DNA of 33,288 nucleotides from Chara braunii (taxonomy: Eukaryota > Streptophyta > Charophyceae > Charales > Characeae), in NCBI GenBank assembly GCA_003427395.1, contig BFEA01000642.1:581822-615109 (forward strand), read 5' to 3'. Below, one piece after another: positions 10,306-20,034 of the stretch (positions are counted from its first letter, which is position 1; every line of letters starts with the position of its first letter). A model generated the notes under the pieces. It was not told the DNA's origin. It made no database searches and was given only the letters and a program-made list of their open reading frames with translations. Position numbers and translations under genes: made by a program.

Positions 10306-10904
10306 TGCTCAGTGAGTAATGTGTGAGATATCCAGGGTGATCCGGTGTGTGTGATCAGCGAGTTGTTTGGACGCTGAGTTGCTATAGCCAGCAGAAAATG
10401 AACTCGTATCTGGAAGCCATCTCCGAGTTCTGTGTGGGNGAAATGTCGCAAGCTTACTGCACTGCTGTTTGTATGCAAGAAAAGTGTGAATAAGAACGAG
10501 TCTGACTGCAAAATAATAATAATAATAAAAAGCAATAGCGAACTTCAGAAATCAAACAGCATCCTTCATATGAGTCCAGACGGTCTTTACTTCGAACCAA
10601 CAACAACATAGCATCACGAGAATCGTATCAAGAGTTCATAATTGACAACATTGGAATAGTCTCATCATCATCAACGAAGAACCAGAGTTGCTATCCTATC
10701 TGGTGCTCGGCGCGCAGACTACACGTGGCAGATCTTATCTAGCCTAAATTACTAAGCCGAAAGATGACATCAATAACNTTCCCGAAGTACGAGCCGTTAT
10801 CAGCCAAAGCCAAGCACTTCGAGCTCCAGGTAAGTCTCACATGTCTCTCAGAACCTCGATCCCCACAATACAAACACCACGAGTACCCCAACTCATTACG
10901 CATC

Positions 10905-10957
<53 letters not shown>

Positions 10958-11004
10958 GTAATAATAATAATAATAATAACAATAATAAATAATAGTAATA
11001 ATAG
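10905..11004. repeat. (AAT)n microsatellite
   Basis: AAT tract with a few interruptions, preceded by CGCATCTAAT. The same CATCTAAT junction precedes the tract at 11544, showing that the tract was duplicated together with its flank. Confidence 0.95.
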
Positions 11005-11543
11005 AATACAAGGAAAGTAAGCAGTAGCGAGATGACAACTTCAAATTGCCCCACTATATCACAATCCAGACAATCGCACAGACTCCAGCGAGCATCACCG
11101 TACCAATAATACACCAACGGAGGCTTGTAGTACCGAAAAATCAAGATTACGGAGAGCATACTTTCCCCATGCCAACTCACGAGTTCAATCCCTACATGGT
11201 TATTTCATCCTNNGAATTGACAATGCATNTGTTGACATTAGCGGCGACCCGAAGTACTTCAAGATGTCGCCCATACAGACTACTACCAACACGAGGTAAG
11301 TGCCCTTATATCAATCATCATCATCATTCAGATGCCGACATCATATCTGGCGTTCGGTGCAAGACTACAAATGGCAAGTCCTATCTAGTCTACCTGCGAT
11401 CCTACTGATGTCGTCAACAGTTTCNCAAGTACGGGCAGGTCTCGCCTTATGTCGTGCGCCCGAATCACCAGGTTCGTCTTTCATACTCCTCGCAACCTTA
11501 ATCACCCACTTATGGATGCCACGTGTACCCAAGATCATGCATC

Positions 11544-11580
<37 letters not shown>

Positions 11581-11653
11581 CATAAAAATAATCATAATAA
11601 TAATAATAATAATCATCATAATAATAATAATAATAATAAATAGAAATAATAAT
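11544..11653. repeat. (AAT)n/(CAT) microsatellite
   Basis: AAT tract with several CAT interruptions, preceded by GCATCTAAT as at 10905. It heads the fourth cassette of the array. Confidence 0.95.
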
Positions 11654-11961
11654 GCAAGAGAAATAAACAACAACGAGACGACGATTCTAGTTTACACCAT
11701 CATATTGAACGCCAGATAGTCACATCGTGTCCAAAGAGCAGTATTGCACCGATAATACACTAATGGAAGTTTGTAGCACTGAAAACCAATGCCTACGGAG
11801 AGCATACTCTCTCTGCTCAACACAAAAGTCCAGTACCTTCACATTCCCACTCGGTGCTCATCGTCCAGCCTACCCCTACACGGATACTACAGACTACAGA
11901 AAAGATAATGCACCAGTAAGTTCTTGACGATGTCAGCCATGAAGACTATTGCCTACACATG

Positions 11962-11992
11962 GTAAGTGCCCTCTCTTCATCATCATGATCAC

Positions 11993-12026
<34 letters not shown>

Positions 12027-12130
12027 GTCGTCATCATCATCTCTTGTTCTCCCCTCTCACTTTCGATCTTTCTCTCCCTCCTTCATCCTCCAACCTTTCT
12101 CTTCCCTCATTCATCCTTACTCTCTCGCAG
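11962..12130 (+). other. Intron-like GT-AG interval containing (CAT)n
   Basis: The interval starts ATG|GTAAGTGCCC, contains a (CAT)n expansion at about 11978-12041 and a long pyrimidine tract, and ends CTTACTCTCTCGCAG before ATCTTGAG. Donor, pyrimidine tract and acceptor are all good eukaryotic splice signals. A shorter relative at 11296 begins GTAAGTGCCCTTAT and has only four CAT units before TTCAG, so the CAT tract appears to have expanded inside a duplicated intron. Confidence 0.45.
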
Positions 12131-12267
12131 ATCTTGAGAGGTCAGGTAGCCGGCGGGTGAGAAAAAGAAGGTCGTCAATGGTGCCACCTGCAGAGACATC
12201 ATATTCCCTGCCTGCCTCTACCCACCGCATTTGGCAGGCGGGTGAGGTAGATACAATAAGCCTGTTT

Positions 12268-12426
12268 TAATAATAATAATAACCGTAATATCAATAATAA
12301 TAATATCATAATATCAATAATAATAATAATAATAGTAATAATAATAATAGTCTCAATAATAGTAATAATATGATAATAATAATAATAAGAATAAGAATAA
12401 TAAGAATAAAATAATAATAATAATAT
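12268..12426. repeat. Degenerate (AAT)n microsatellite
   Basis: AAT-rich sequence interrupted by ATATC and AAG units. It closes the first cassette array. Confidence 0.9.
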
Positions 12427-12499
12427 CAAAAACTGAAAATAAATTTATACAAGTAGTGAGCGAATGTTACGTACGTTCGAAATCGACGGGGAATCGGTT

Positions 12500-13141
12500 G
12501 TCTAAACGTTTTTCTTACTTTTCTCTCACCCATGCACCTATGTGCACACTCAATGACTCATCGCACACATCATTCGTGACGATGTATAGTTCTACGTTCC
12601 GTCGGTAGGTTCACTTGTTATAGTTTTTCCTATGACAACAGCGAGATGTCACCGCCGAATCTGAGCGCACACACACACACGAGCTGCCTACGGTAAATGC
12701 GCAGATCAGAATAAGAACTGATCCCTCACTCAAAGTACAGATAGCGTAGCAGAAGACTTAGATACCAGTGATCCGATCGATTGATATCGCAGCGCAACTC
12801 CAATGTCACTCTCGTCACATGTTGTGAAGGGACCTGGCGTCGTATGCAGGAAGAAAGCGTCAGGCCAGATATGCACAGACAAAGAGGAGGGGGTCAGACG
12901 AAGGAGAGGGGATTAGATGAAGAAGAGGGAAAAGATGGGGATGTCGTCAGCGCCAAGTCTTTGGTACCGGTCGCAAATAATCCCCCGTCCAGCGTCCCAA
13001 TCCAATGTCGAGTCTGAATCCAAATGTCATCAAGTCCCAAAGTCACACATCTTTCTCTCTCTCCTTCACACCTCTCTCTCTCTCTCCTTCTTACACACTC
13101 ACACATTCGAACACACAAACACACACGTTCGTATAGTAGTG

Positions 13142-13193
<52 letters not shown>

Positions 13194-14350
13194 GTATATA
13201 TATATATTTATCGTCTCATAAGAACTGCCTGGTAAACCGTACGCTGAGAGGGAGAAGAGGACAACAAACGAGGGGCTACGACAAATTGTTTCGTCGGAGT
13301 TTTCGCTGCAGGAGGTTTGATTGTTGCTTGTATTGGTGAGGCGACATCGTAAGGAAAGATCCGATTGATTCTGCTCATCCTTTTGATGTATGTTAGAGCG
13401 CACCCATCCGTATTACTCAGCTAATTGATCGGGTCTTCTCTCTCTTTTCTCCCTCTCTTTATCCTCTCTCCTTCTCCCTCTCACATTCATCCATACGTAC
13501 ACACATACGTATAGTAATGATTGTCTCGATGTTGCAAAAGAAAAATTCAATCGATTTTGATCATCGTGTGAAGCCGGTTGCTACCGAGTATGCTGATCAA
13601 TGATCTAAGTATCCCCCCCCCTTTTTCTTTCTTTCTCTCACATCTTTCTCTCTTGTCTCTTTCTCTTTTCTTCCACATCTTTTACTCTTATNTNTTTTNT
13701 NTCTCTCTTTCATACACACACGCATATGGTAGTGAATATTTCTACGTTGCCGCGGGAGACCTAATCGATCTGCTCATCATTTTCGATGGAAGCTATGCGA
13801 GGCCAACCGTGGCCTTGGAGACTTACGTGTCGCCGTACTCTCTCTTTCTCTCTCTCTCACTTTGATCTTTCTCTCNCACTTCGATCTCTCTCTCTCTCCC
13901 ATACACACATACATACACTTCTTCTATAGGATGAGCAAAATCATTATGAATCTTCCGCTGAAACGAGGAAATATACAGTGCCACCTTTTTTATTTGCCCG
14001 TTCTATTGATCCAAGGAGCGCGCGTCGAGTCCGTGAGGCTGAAGATGTAGCTCACACACACATACACACATACACACACCATTGATAGGATGAGCAAAAT
14101 CGGAATGAATCTTCTGCTGAAACGGGGAAATGTACATTGTCACCTTTTGATTTGCTCATTCTGACGATCCAAGTGGTGTGCGGCGAGGTGCGGGTCTGAA
14201 GACTTAACTTTTCTCATACACACACACACATACACACACATACACACGTAGTGATTGATGTATAGTTCCACGATCTGGTGGTAGATTCATCCTATCGATG
14301 TTAGTGGTGTGAGGCGATCCGTAGGTCGTAGGCTTAGCTGATTTCCTCTC
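12500..14350. repeat. Second cassette array: (TC)n/(CA)n head plus GTAGTGAT core
   Basis: At least six diverged units of about 150-350 bp each begin with a TC-rich then CA/TA-rich tract: near 13046, 13435, 13608, 13838, 14050 and 14207. Most are followed by a core such as GTAGTGATTGATGTATAGTT or GTAGTGAATATTTCTACGTT. The best pair is 13928-14045 and 14087-14207, period 159 bp. It shares AGGATGAGCAAAATC, ATGAATCTTC, GCTGAAACG and GGAAAT. A ruined relative lies near 12575 (GACGATGTATAGTTCTACGTT). Ns occur in the tracts at 13692-13702 and 13876. Confidence 0.65.
13146..13208. repeat. (TA)n microsatellite
   Basis: TA dinucleotide tract with two TG interruptions, lying directly after a GTAGTGAATAA core of the second array. 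Confidence 0.95.
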
Positions 14351-14442
14351 TCGTTGATGGAAGCGATCGACAGTCGAAGTGAGATCGTCGCTCACTCGCG
14401 CATACTCGTGTATTCCTATACTAGCATATACACATATGTAAC

Positions 14443-14486
<44 letters not shown>

Positions 14487-14541
14487 CGATAGTAGTAGTA
14501 GTAATAGTAGCAGTAGTGGTAGTAGTAATAGTAGTAGTAAT
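14443..14541. repeat. (AGT)n microsatellite
   Basis: AGT trinucleotide tract, perfect for about 45 bp and then interrupted by CGAT, AAT and CAGTAG. The poly-valine frame on plus and poly-tyrosine frame on minus over it are artefacts. Confidence 0.95.
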
Positions 14542-14650
14542 ACCCAACGTTGTAAGACTTACTTGTCTTCCCTTTACTTCTCTCCTTCGCCGTCNTCGTA
14601 ATCGTCGTTGTCGTCGTCAACGCCACTATAGATGGTCGGCCGCTCCACAG

Positions 14651-14766
14651 GTAAGTGCTCCGGCACTTTGCTTCCTTCCTTCTTCACTCCTCTCCTCCTT
14701 CTCCTCCTCCTCCTTTTTACTTCCTTCTTTCTCCTTCCTCTCCTTGTCGCTCCTCCCTTCTCGCAG
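14651..14766 (+). other. Intron-like GT-AG interval followed by a 59-bp exon-like block
   Basis: The donor CCACAG|GTAAGTGCTC is followed by a long CT-rich tract ending CCCTTCTCGCAG before CCGTAC, an almost textbook short intron of 116 bp. Another donor, ATAG|GTAAGTCC, follows at 14826, so 14767-14825 would be a 59-bp exon. The acceptor TCTCGCAG matches that of the interval ending at 12130. The open frame crossing these signals is pyrimidine-driven and does not resemble a known protein. Confidence 0.45.
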
Positions 14767-14831
14767 CCGTACTCAAGCTTCGCGATATCCTCCCTTCTGT
14801 CTCGCCTGTACTGTCGATCGCATAGGTAAGT

Positions 14832-15141
14832 CCTGTGCGTCTGTCGTGCCTTCCTTCTTCACTCATCAACTCTTGCCCGCTAGCCTGCTCCTCCCTCTTT
14901 TCACGCCTCACTCCCCGCTTTTTCTTCTTTTTATTCTTGTTTTCTCATTCTCTCTCTTCTGCGTACTTCCTTCCCACTTCGCGGCACTAACTCCGTCGAC
15001 TTTCTACGACGGTGAGTCGAGATGCTCTGGTAGGACTACCGAGATCTCGACTGCGACTGGCCTATCAGCCTTGGCTTCGAATGAATCCATCCTCAATACC
15101 AGGCCGGATTCGTTCGAGCACAGTCCTGAATCTAGTTTATA
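14832..15141. other. Pyrimidine-rich DNA, no gene recognised
   Basis: CT-rich sequence grading into mixed sequence (GACGGTGAGTCGAGATGC near 15008). It may be the intron after the donor at 14826. No clear acceptor can be assigned. Confidence 0.35.
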
Positions 15142-15221
15142 AAACACGGAAAGAAAAAAAAGAATAAAATAAAATAAAGGAAAGTAAAAAAAATAAAAAG
15201 AAAAAAAAANAAAACTAAATT
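15142..15221 (+). repeat. A-rich tract
   Basis: About 80 bp of A with occasional G, T and one N (15210). It could be the decayed poly(A) tail of a plus-strand retroelement whose body is not recognisable, or simply low-complexity DNA. Confidence 0.7.
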
Positions 15222-15269
15222 TAACTTCCGACTTCCCTGTTGGGATAATTGTCGATACGGTCTAGGCCT

Positions 15270-15327
15270 AACTAACCTTCTTTACATANAGGTCACGGGT
15301 TCGAATCCCGCCTGTCTGAGAGCGGGT
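15270..15327 (+). tRNA. tRNA-like fragment (T arm)
   Basis: GGTCACGGGTTCGAATCCCGC (15291-15311) is a near-perfect tRNA T arm with an RNA polymerase III B box. The preceding 15276-15292 could pair as an anticodon-like arm (CCTTC with ANAGG, one N), but the variable loop would then be too short. No convincing A box or D arm is visible. CCCGC..GCGGG forms an extra hairpin just downstream. It is best read as a relic of a tRNA or tRNA-derived SINE, not a functional tRNA. It follows an A-rich tract. Confidence 0.35.
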
Positions 15328-15362
15328 GAAAAAAGAAGGCCCTACCCATCGCTGCTAGCAAA

Positions 15363-15446
15363 AGGAGCTAGCCCGGAGGAAGGTCAAATTCGATCCCTGG
15401 GTCCTTTGCTTATCAATCTGCGCCTGTACCTACTAGGCTAGCTCCT
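15363..15446. repeat. 11-bp perfect inverted repeat AGGAGCTAGCC / GGCTAGCTCCT
   Basis: The arms are at 15363-15373 and 15436-15446, with a spacer of about 62 nt. This is the outermost and largest-loop member of the hairpin cluster that continues to 16155. Confidence 0.8.
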
Positions 15447-15470
15447 GGTTCGGTTTTACTAAGAGCTAAT

Positions 15471-16155
15471 CTGCCCTAAGTAGAGTACAGGGCAGTTCGA
15501 TCAGTACTTAAGGCCTGCAGCCTTCCATAGGGAAAACTCAGGCCACCGTTTGGCCACTGCGGCCTGCTACAACAGGCTAGGCCCCTCTTGCCTAGTCGTC
15601 CCGGCCACATGGCCGGGGTTTTACTAATTTTTACCTATATTCTATCCCGCGGGGAGTGGTTTCCCGGCCCGCTTTTTTCGATATGCTCGACGTCTGCGGA
15701 CTTGAGCCGAAACAGTCATACTTCCTCAGTCGTCAACCGACTGAGAAAAACCGTCGCTGCGTCTGCACGACTCTTTTCCGTTTTAACTAACCTTCCGACC
15801 TTGTGGTCGGAGGCTTTATTTACTAATCACTTTGCAGTCTTTGAGCGTGTCGGAATGGCGCGCACGGTCACTTCATCTACTAACCTCCGTCGTTTTTGTA
15901 CGCTATGCGAGCACTCGAAATTTTCAACCCCTGACACCTGCCTGCTTGTGCCGTGTTTTTGGCCCTTGCGGTTTCCAACTTTCATGACCATAATGGTCGA
16001 GGGATTTGCCCCACTTTCAGTTTTTAGCTGTCTTTATTCCAACAGTTCGTGTCGGCATTGCGTCGACTGCAATATCATGAGCGGATACCCTTGGAAGGGT
16101 ATCATCTCCGACAGTCTTCCCAGACCCCATTAAGCGACGTCCCCGTGGCTGGGGA
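15471..16155. repeat. Cluster of unrelated short perfect hairpins
   Basis: Perfect or near-perfect stem-loops occur throughout: CTGCCCT/AGGGCAG (15471-15495); CTAGGC/GCCTAG (about 15577-15595); CCCGGCCA/TGGCCGGG with a 2-nt loop (15600-15617); CTCAGTCG/CGACTGAG (15725-15745); TCCGACC/GGTCGGA (15794-15811); GACCAT-A-ATGGTC (15986-15998); ATTGC/GCAAT (about 16057-16073); GATACCCTT/AAGGGTATC with a 2-nt loop (16084-16103); TCCCC/GGGGA (16140-16155). Stem sequences differ, so they are not copies of one repeat. Several are flanked by TTTTACTAA-like words (near 15453, 15618, 15819). An open frame of about 180 codons at 15588-16133 begins at a non-ATG codon and resembles nothing I know. Confidence 0.75.
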
Positions 16156-17400
16156 ATCTATATGCAAAGAAAGAGCTTCTGACAGGACAGGTTGTCAAAA
16201 TCCGATTTTCTGGATGAAGTTGTGGTTTGAAGTTCCTCACTTTCTCCCTTGGTGCGTCCATACTGTTAGGATTTTTAACCTGGGTCTCCCACATACCAAC
16301 AATTGCAATACCAAAGAAATATTATTCCATATGACTCAAAGTGGGGATACTGGATCTGTGCTACAGTTACAGAGGTCACCAAGGAAGATAATGATAGCCT
16401 CTCCCTTCAGCTTTCGACTTTATTGTCTGGATCTCGTTGGGAGTCCGAGGAGTTAAAGATTACCATTGAATCCTACTCTTTGGACGTGGGTCTTAACCTT
16501 AGTCACATTTTACCGTCTCACCCGAAGTCTAATGCAAGGGGATCGGCGACCTTGGTCTCAACCCACCATAGTCGGTTGATCAGGCCGGATCTGCGGCCCA
16601 CCGTGTTGTTATTCTAACGGTGGTACATGTATAGGTTACGCAATATAGGTTAAAATCCTCCTATCATAATATCTAAACCTGACTCTTGATCCCTCCGATA
16701 TCTACCTCAACCGATTCCCTCATTAGGGAGGGTCTCCCCTCATGTTTCAAGTTCTAGGCCGTAATCGGAAGGCCCGCCGCCTGGTTATACTTCGTCAGCA
16801 GCCCACGCCGGGAGTTACGTCCCAACGATGCTAATTTTCCACCATAGGTGTGGTGACTCTTAGTCCCTCAGACTGACCACCTAAAGTGGATGGTCGATGA
16901 TCTTTTCAAATATATATAAAAATAAATTTGTCCAAAAATTTTCCCCTCGTCAGCCATCTTTCAAATGGGCGATCGATCCCATTATTCGAAAGAAAATAAT
17001 GTCATTGATAAGAATGATGTAAACATGATTATATCCGTTTCTGAACGAGGGGCACCGTCAGAGCCACTTTGGGGTCCTGTCTCCCAGACCTCGATCACAG
17101 GCTGGGTAGACACACGTCTCGGGGATCTTTTAACCAAGAGGAAAGTCAACCAAAATATTCATAAAAAGTATGAAAAAAAACATTTGTTTGACTTCTTGTC
17201 TTGTAAGAAGGCAAAAGAAACATCCATTCCATTCATAACATATATCTCCCTTACTCGCAGGGATTTTCGGATGCATCAAAACAAAATTCTTGACTTTGTC
17301 ACATCCCCTTTTTAGGGTTTTTTTCCGAAAATAGTTACATAAGACAAAGCATGAAGAGATTGACATTTACAACAAGGCATTCTCAAGATGTATAAATCAA
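16156..17400. other. Region without a recognised gene
   Basis: Open frames at 16303-16617 (104 codons) and 16965-17315 (116 codons), both plus strand and starting with ATG, have mixed composition but no motif I recognise. They are listed only as possible uncharacterised or chance frames. The rest is featureless. Confidence 0.25.
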
Positions 17401-17422
17401 TATATATATATATATATATATA
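17401..17422. repeat. (TA)11 microsatellite
   Basis: Perfect TA tract. Confidence 0.97.
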
Positions 17423-17832
17423 TCACTCATCATTTCTTGAACACTTAGGTGTTTTTCTGAGCATCCTGGCTCAAGATATTTGATGACACAGTTTGTATGC
17501 AAAATTCAACATGCATGATCAGACACTGGACAAAACGCAAGTGTGAAAGTGAAAATGTAATTCCGGCGGCATATCTCATAGACCAATAAAAAAAAAATGT
17601 TATGTATAAAATACAGAACCATCCGTTTCATTTTCTAAAATACAAAATGTCGATTCAACAAGTTTTCTCCTAATGCTAATAGTCAAGAAACAAACAGAGT
17701 ATCCAACCTATATGTACACACCTCACCTAGAATTGTACTTGAGTAAGTAGCCGACTCACTTTAACCCTTCCTCTTATTAAAATGTCAAAAATATATAAGA
17801 TCTCAATCCTCAAAGACTGGTAATGTCTTACT
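17423..17832. other. AT-rich flank after the gag-like pseudogene
   Basis: In the gag reading direction this is where protease and pol would be expected in a standard Ty3/Gypsy element. Translation of the minus strand here shows no such motifs, so the element is truncated or deleted at about 17833. No LTR is recognisable. Confidence 0.4.
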
Positions 17833-19873
17833 CTAAATTCCTAAAGTAAGCCCCAACTGCTCGAAAAACTGTACTCTGAATCCCTTCTTACCCTTCTTGA
17901 TCATGTTACCTTCTCTGTCAATAAGTCTGTCACTCCCATCAAGACTTACCTAACCTTTGTCCCTGTCTTTCAGAAAACTAGGACATTCTTCCATTCTGTG
18001 GGCACCTTTCATGCAATACCAACATAATCGCTTATCTTCTCCCCTTGTTCTTTTTGTTGCCCGCTGAGGGTCAAGAGAATCTTCCCCAATTTCTTCATCT
18101 TCCCCTCTTGAAGCCAATACCTCCAGATATGATCTCTTTTGTCCTTTTCCATAATTTGAGTTGGACAGAATAAGAACTTTGTCCTCTTCCTGTACTTCCT
18201 TTCTATCTTTCAATCCTTCTTCCCTTCCTGTCAATTCCCTTTCTTTTCCTTCAAGTCCCTGGATGTTTTTTATCTCCTTCTTTTCCTGGACACTCACCTT
18301 GGATTCTTTCATGACTTCTTCCATCTTCTTCCACCTTTTCTCCCACTTTTCACTCTCTTTCTTCCTCTCTTCCCTTTCAGATTCAATTGCCTTATTTTGC
18401 TCACTAACTTTTACCTTCAGCCCTTTCACTTCCTTCTCCAGCTTCTCCCTTTCTGGTTTCATTTTCTGACTTTTAGTATCATGAGCGATTTTTAGGGCTT
18501 CCACCTTTAACTCCAGCTTCTTCTGCTCAATTTTTTCCTTCTCTACTTCACCCTTCAAATTCTCCTCTTCCTTCCTCAACTCAGTGAGTTGTGAATCCCT
18601 CTTTTCCCTCTTTTCTTCTCTCGCCCTTAGCCTCAGAATCTCTTTCAGGATTTCAGGGATTTGGCTGGTTACTCCCTACGTGAGCAGCTCCTCCTTTTCC
18701 TTTACCCTGTCATAAAGTTTTTGCATTGAGGATTTCAAATATTTTTCCCCTTCTTCCCTTCTCCTTCCTTCTTCCACTTTCCTCAACTTTTCAACCACAT
18801 CAGCTTCTTCTTCAAGAAACCATTCACAATCCTCTCTGTTCATTTTATTGAGCTTAATTAGTCTGTCCACATTTGAGGCTAGTTTGGAGTTGGCCACAAC
18901 CTCACACAAAGCAATATCTTCCATCCTCACTTTCCAGGGAGCGTTCATGGGCGGCTCATTTTTCCTTAGGTGAATCACGGCGTGGTTCCTCCACTCCCTG
19001 TTCTCGTCCTCCTTTCTCTGCCTTTCTTCCTCAGTTAACCTCCTCGTCCCATGGTCTTTGAGAGGCTCCATGGAGGATGTTGCTTCTGCTCTCACAGATG
19101 GCCCTGCCTCCTCCATGTTTTCCTCTCCCTTCTCCTTCCTCTTTTATTCTCCTTCCTCTTCCTTTTCCTCGGAAGATTTGTCTCGTCCTTCTTTCTTCCT
19201 CGCTATACGCCTTTCCTTTTCCCTGTCAAGGGGGTGCCTCATTCTCATTTTTCCGTTGTGTCTTTTCCAACCCTTCTTTCCTTCTTCCAATCCACACTCC
19301 TTGCTCTTGGAACATCAACCTCTTTTTCTGCCTCTGTATGCTCAAAGGATAGGCCTTTCTCATCTCAACAAGAAAGCCACCCCAGGTATCTGACCCTTCT
19401 CTGATGTTTCTGACAATCTCGCGTGCCCTAGGTGTTACCCTGATCGCGGCCTGCTCCAATTTTTCCTCATCATCCCATCTGTTCCTTTCTGCACAGAGAC
19501 CAATGCTATCCTCGAAATCCTCCAAATTTATTCCGTTGAAAGTGATGTTATCTTCTATTTCATCTCTTCTCAAATCTGCATACTTGGTCCACATAGCTAC
19601 TTTGAAGCTCTGCCATTCAAAAACTCTCATGGCTATTTCCTCTATCGCCTTCTTGCATTCTCCCAATCCAGTCACATTTTTAATCAAGGTGGGCACATCT
19701 CACTCTCTGATGAAAGCGTGATTTTCATATTCCCTCAAAAACTGCCTCAGGTTATCCCCTTTCTTGTAAACCGGCATTCGCGCAGATCATCTTGTTACCA
19801 CTGGATGCCTCAATCGTTCTTCCTCTCCAGGAATAGACTTGGTAAGACCCACCATCCCTCCCTTCTGCGACAT
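17833..19873 (-). pseudogene. Gag-like protein with CCHC zinc knuckle (decayed)
   Basis: An ATG at 19873-19871 opens a frame of about 680 codons ending at TAG 17833-17835. Lesions are TGA 19787-19789, TGA 19700-19702, a frameshift near 19230, TAA 19144-19146, TAG 18676-18678 and TAG 17950-17952. The N-terminal ~210 codons look like a retrotransposon capsid (PVYKKGDNLRQFLREYENHAF, FEWQSFK, then W-x5-L-x3-YPLS). The middle is a long Lys/Glu-rich coiled-coil stretch (18.7-18.2 kb). Near the C terminus CWYCMKGAHRMEEC is a C-x2-C-x4-H-x4-C zinc knuckle (about 18000), typical of Gag nucleocapsid. Gag would package element RNA in cytoplasmic particles. Its position after pol is abnormal. Confidence 0.75.
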
Positions 19874-19898
19874 GGCAACTGCTCCCTTAGGGTCAAGC

Positions 19899-20034
19899 CT
19901 GCACACAGAAAAAAAAAGATTTGGAAGGGCAGGTTGGACGATAAGTCAGACGATGGTTAACGATAGAATATTTTGCAAGGAAATGCATTTTTTAAAAGGA
20001 CTTTACAAGATAACCACTTTTTCAATCAACTCAC
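19899..20034 (-). other. Intron-like GT-AG interval between pol and gag
   Basis: On the minus strand CTGAAG|GTGAGT (donor at 20034) matches the splice donor consensus. TCTTTTTTTTTCTGTGTGCAG|GCTTG (acceptor at 19899) has a strong pyrimidine tract. The interval is 136 bp. The reading phases of the pol end and the gag start do not join directly, so splicing would make a 5' UTR exon or need another phase. The gag frame stays open from the acceptor to its ATG. Confidence 0.4.

Larger units (their letters stand above)
8574..12440 (+). repeat. Diverged cassette array: (AAT)n tract + exon-like block ending in GTAAGT
   Basis: AAT tracts occur at 8574, 9672, 10512, 10905, 11544 and 12268. Each is followed by a GCAAGGAA- or GCAATAGCG-like phrase and then diverged sequence. 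A ~138-bp block beginning GGTGCTC and containing GACTACA, ATGGCA and CTATCT, then GATGxCGTCAACAGTT-like sequence, occurs near 9922-10060, 10698-10840 and 11348-11482. Blocks end in strong donors: GTAAGT at 8910, 8991, 10050, 10830, 11296, 11916 and 11962. The cassettes at 11046-11165 and 11690-11810 also align (ATAATACACCAA, GGAGAGCATACT). Single Ns at 10439, 10779, 11212-11213, 11229 and 11425 mark weak assembly. Confidence 0.65.

Noticed and set aside
14354-15142. 262-codon frame resembling a membrane protein (poly-Val then Leu/Ser/Phe-rich)
   Set aside because: The hydrophobic appearance comes from an AGT tract and CT-rich intron-like DNA, and the frame crosses strong splice donors and acceptors.
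15276-15311. Functional tRNA-Val (UAC)
   Set aside because: A TAC-containing loop can be drawn, but the variable loop is too short and there is no D arm or acceptor pairing.
15794-15823. Helitron 3' terminus (hairpin, ~11 nt, CTAA, T)
   Set aside because: The geometry fits, but no Rep/helicase gene, no matching 5' TC end and no second copy were found. Several other hairpins nearby make chance likely.
15588-16133. Open frame of about 180 codons across the hairpin cluster
   Set aside because: It begins at a non-ATG codon, shows no known motif and overlaps structure that explains the region better. The lack of stops may reflect GC-rich palindromes.
16965-17315. 116-codon ATG-initiated frame
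   Set aside because: No recognisable domain, and no conserved copy or intron signal nearby. Retained only as part of a region note.
18161-19404. Plus-strand Ser/Phe/Leu-rich frames opposite the gag-like gene
   Set aside because: They are antisense shadows of the Lys/Glu-rich coiled-coil region on the minus strand.
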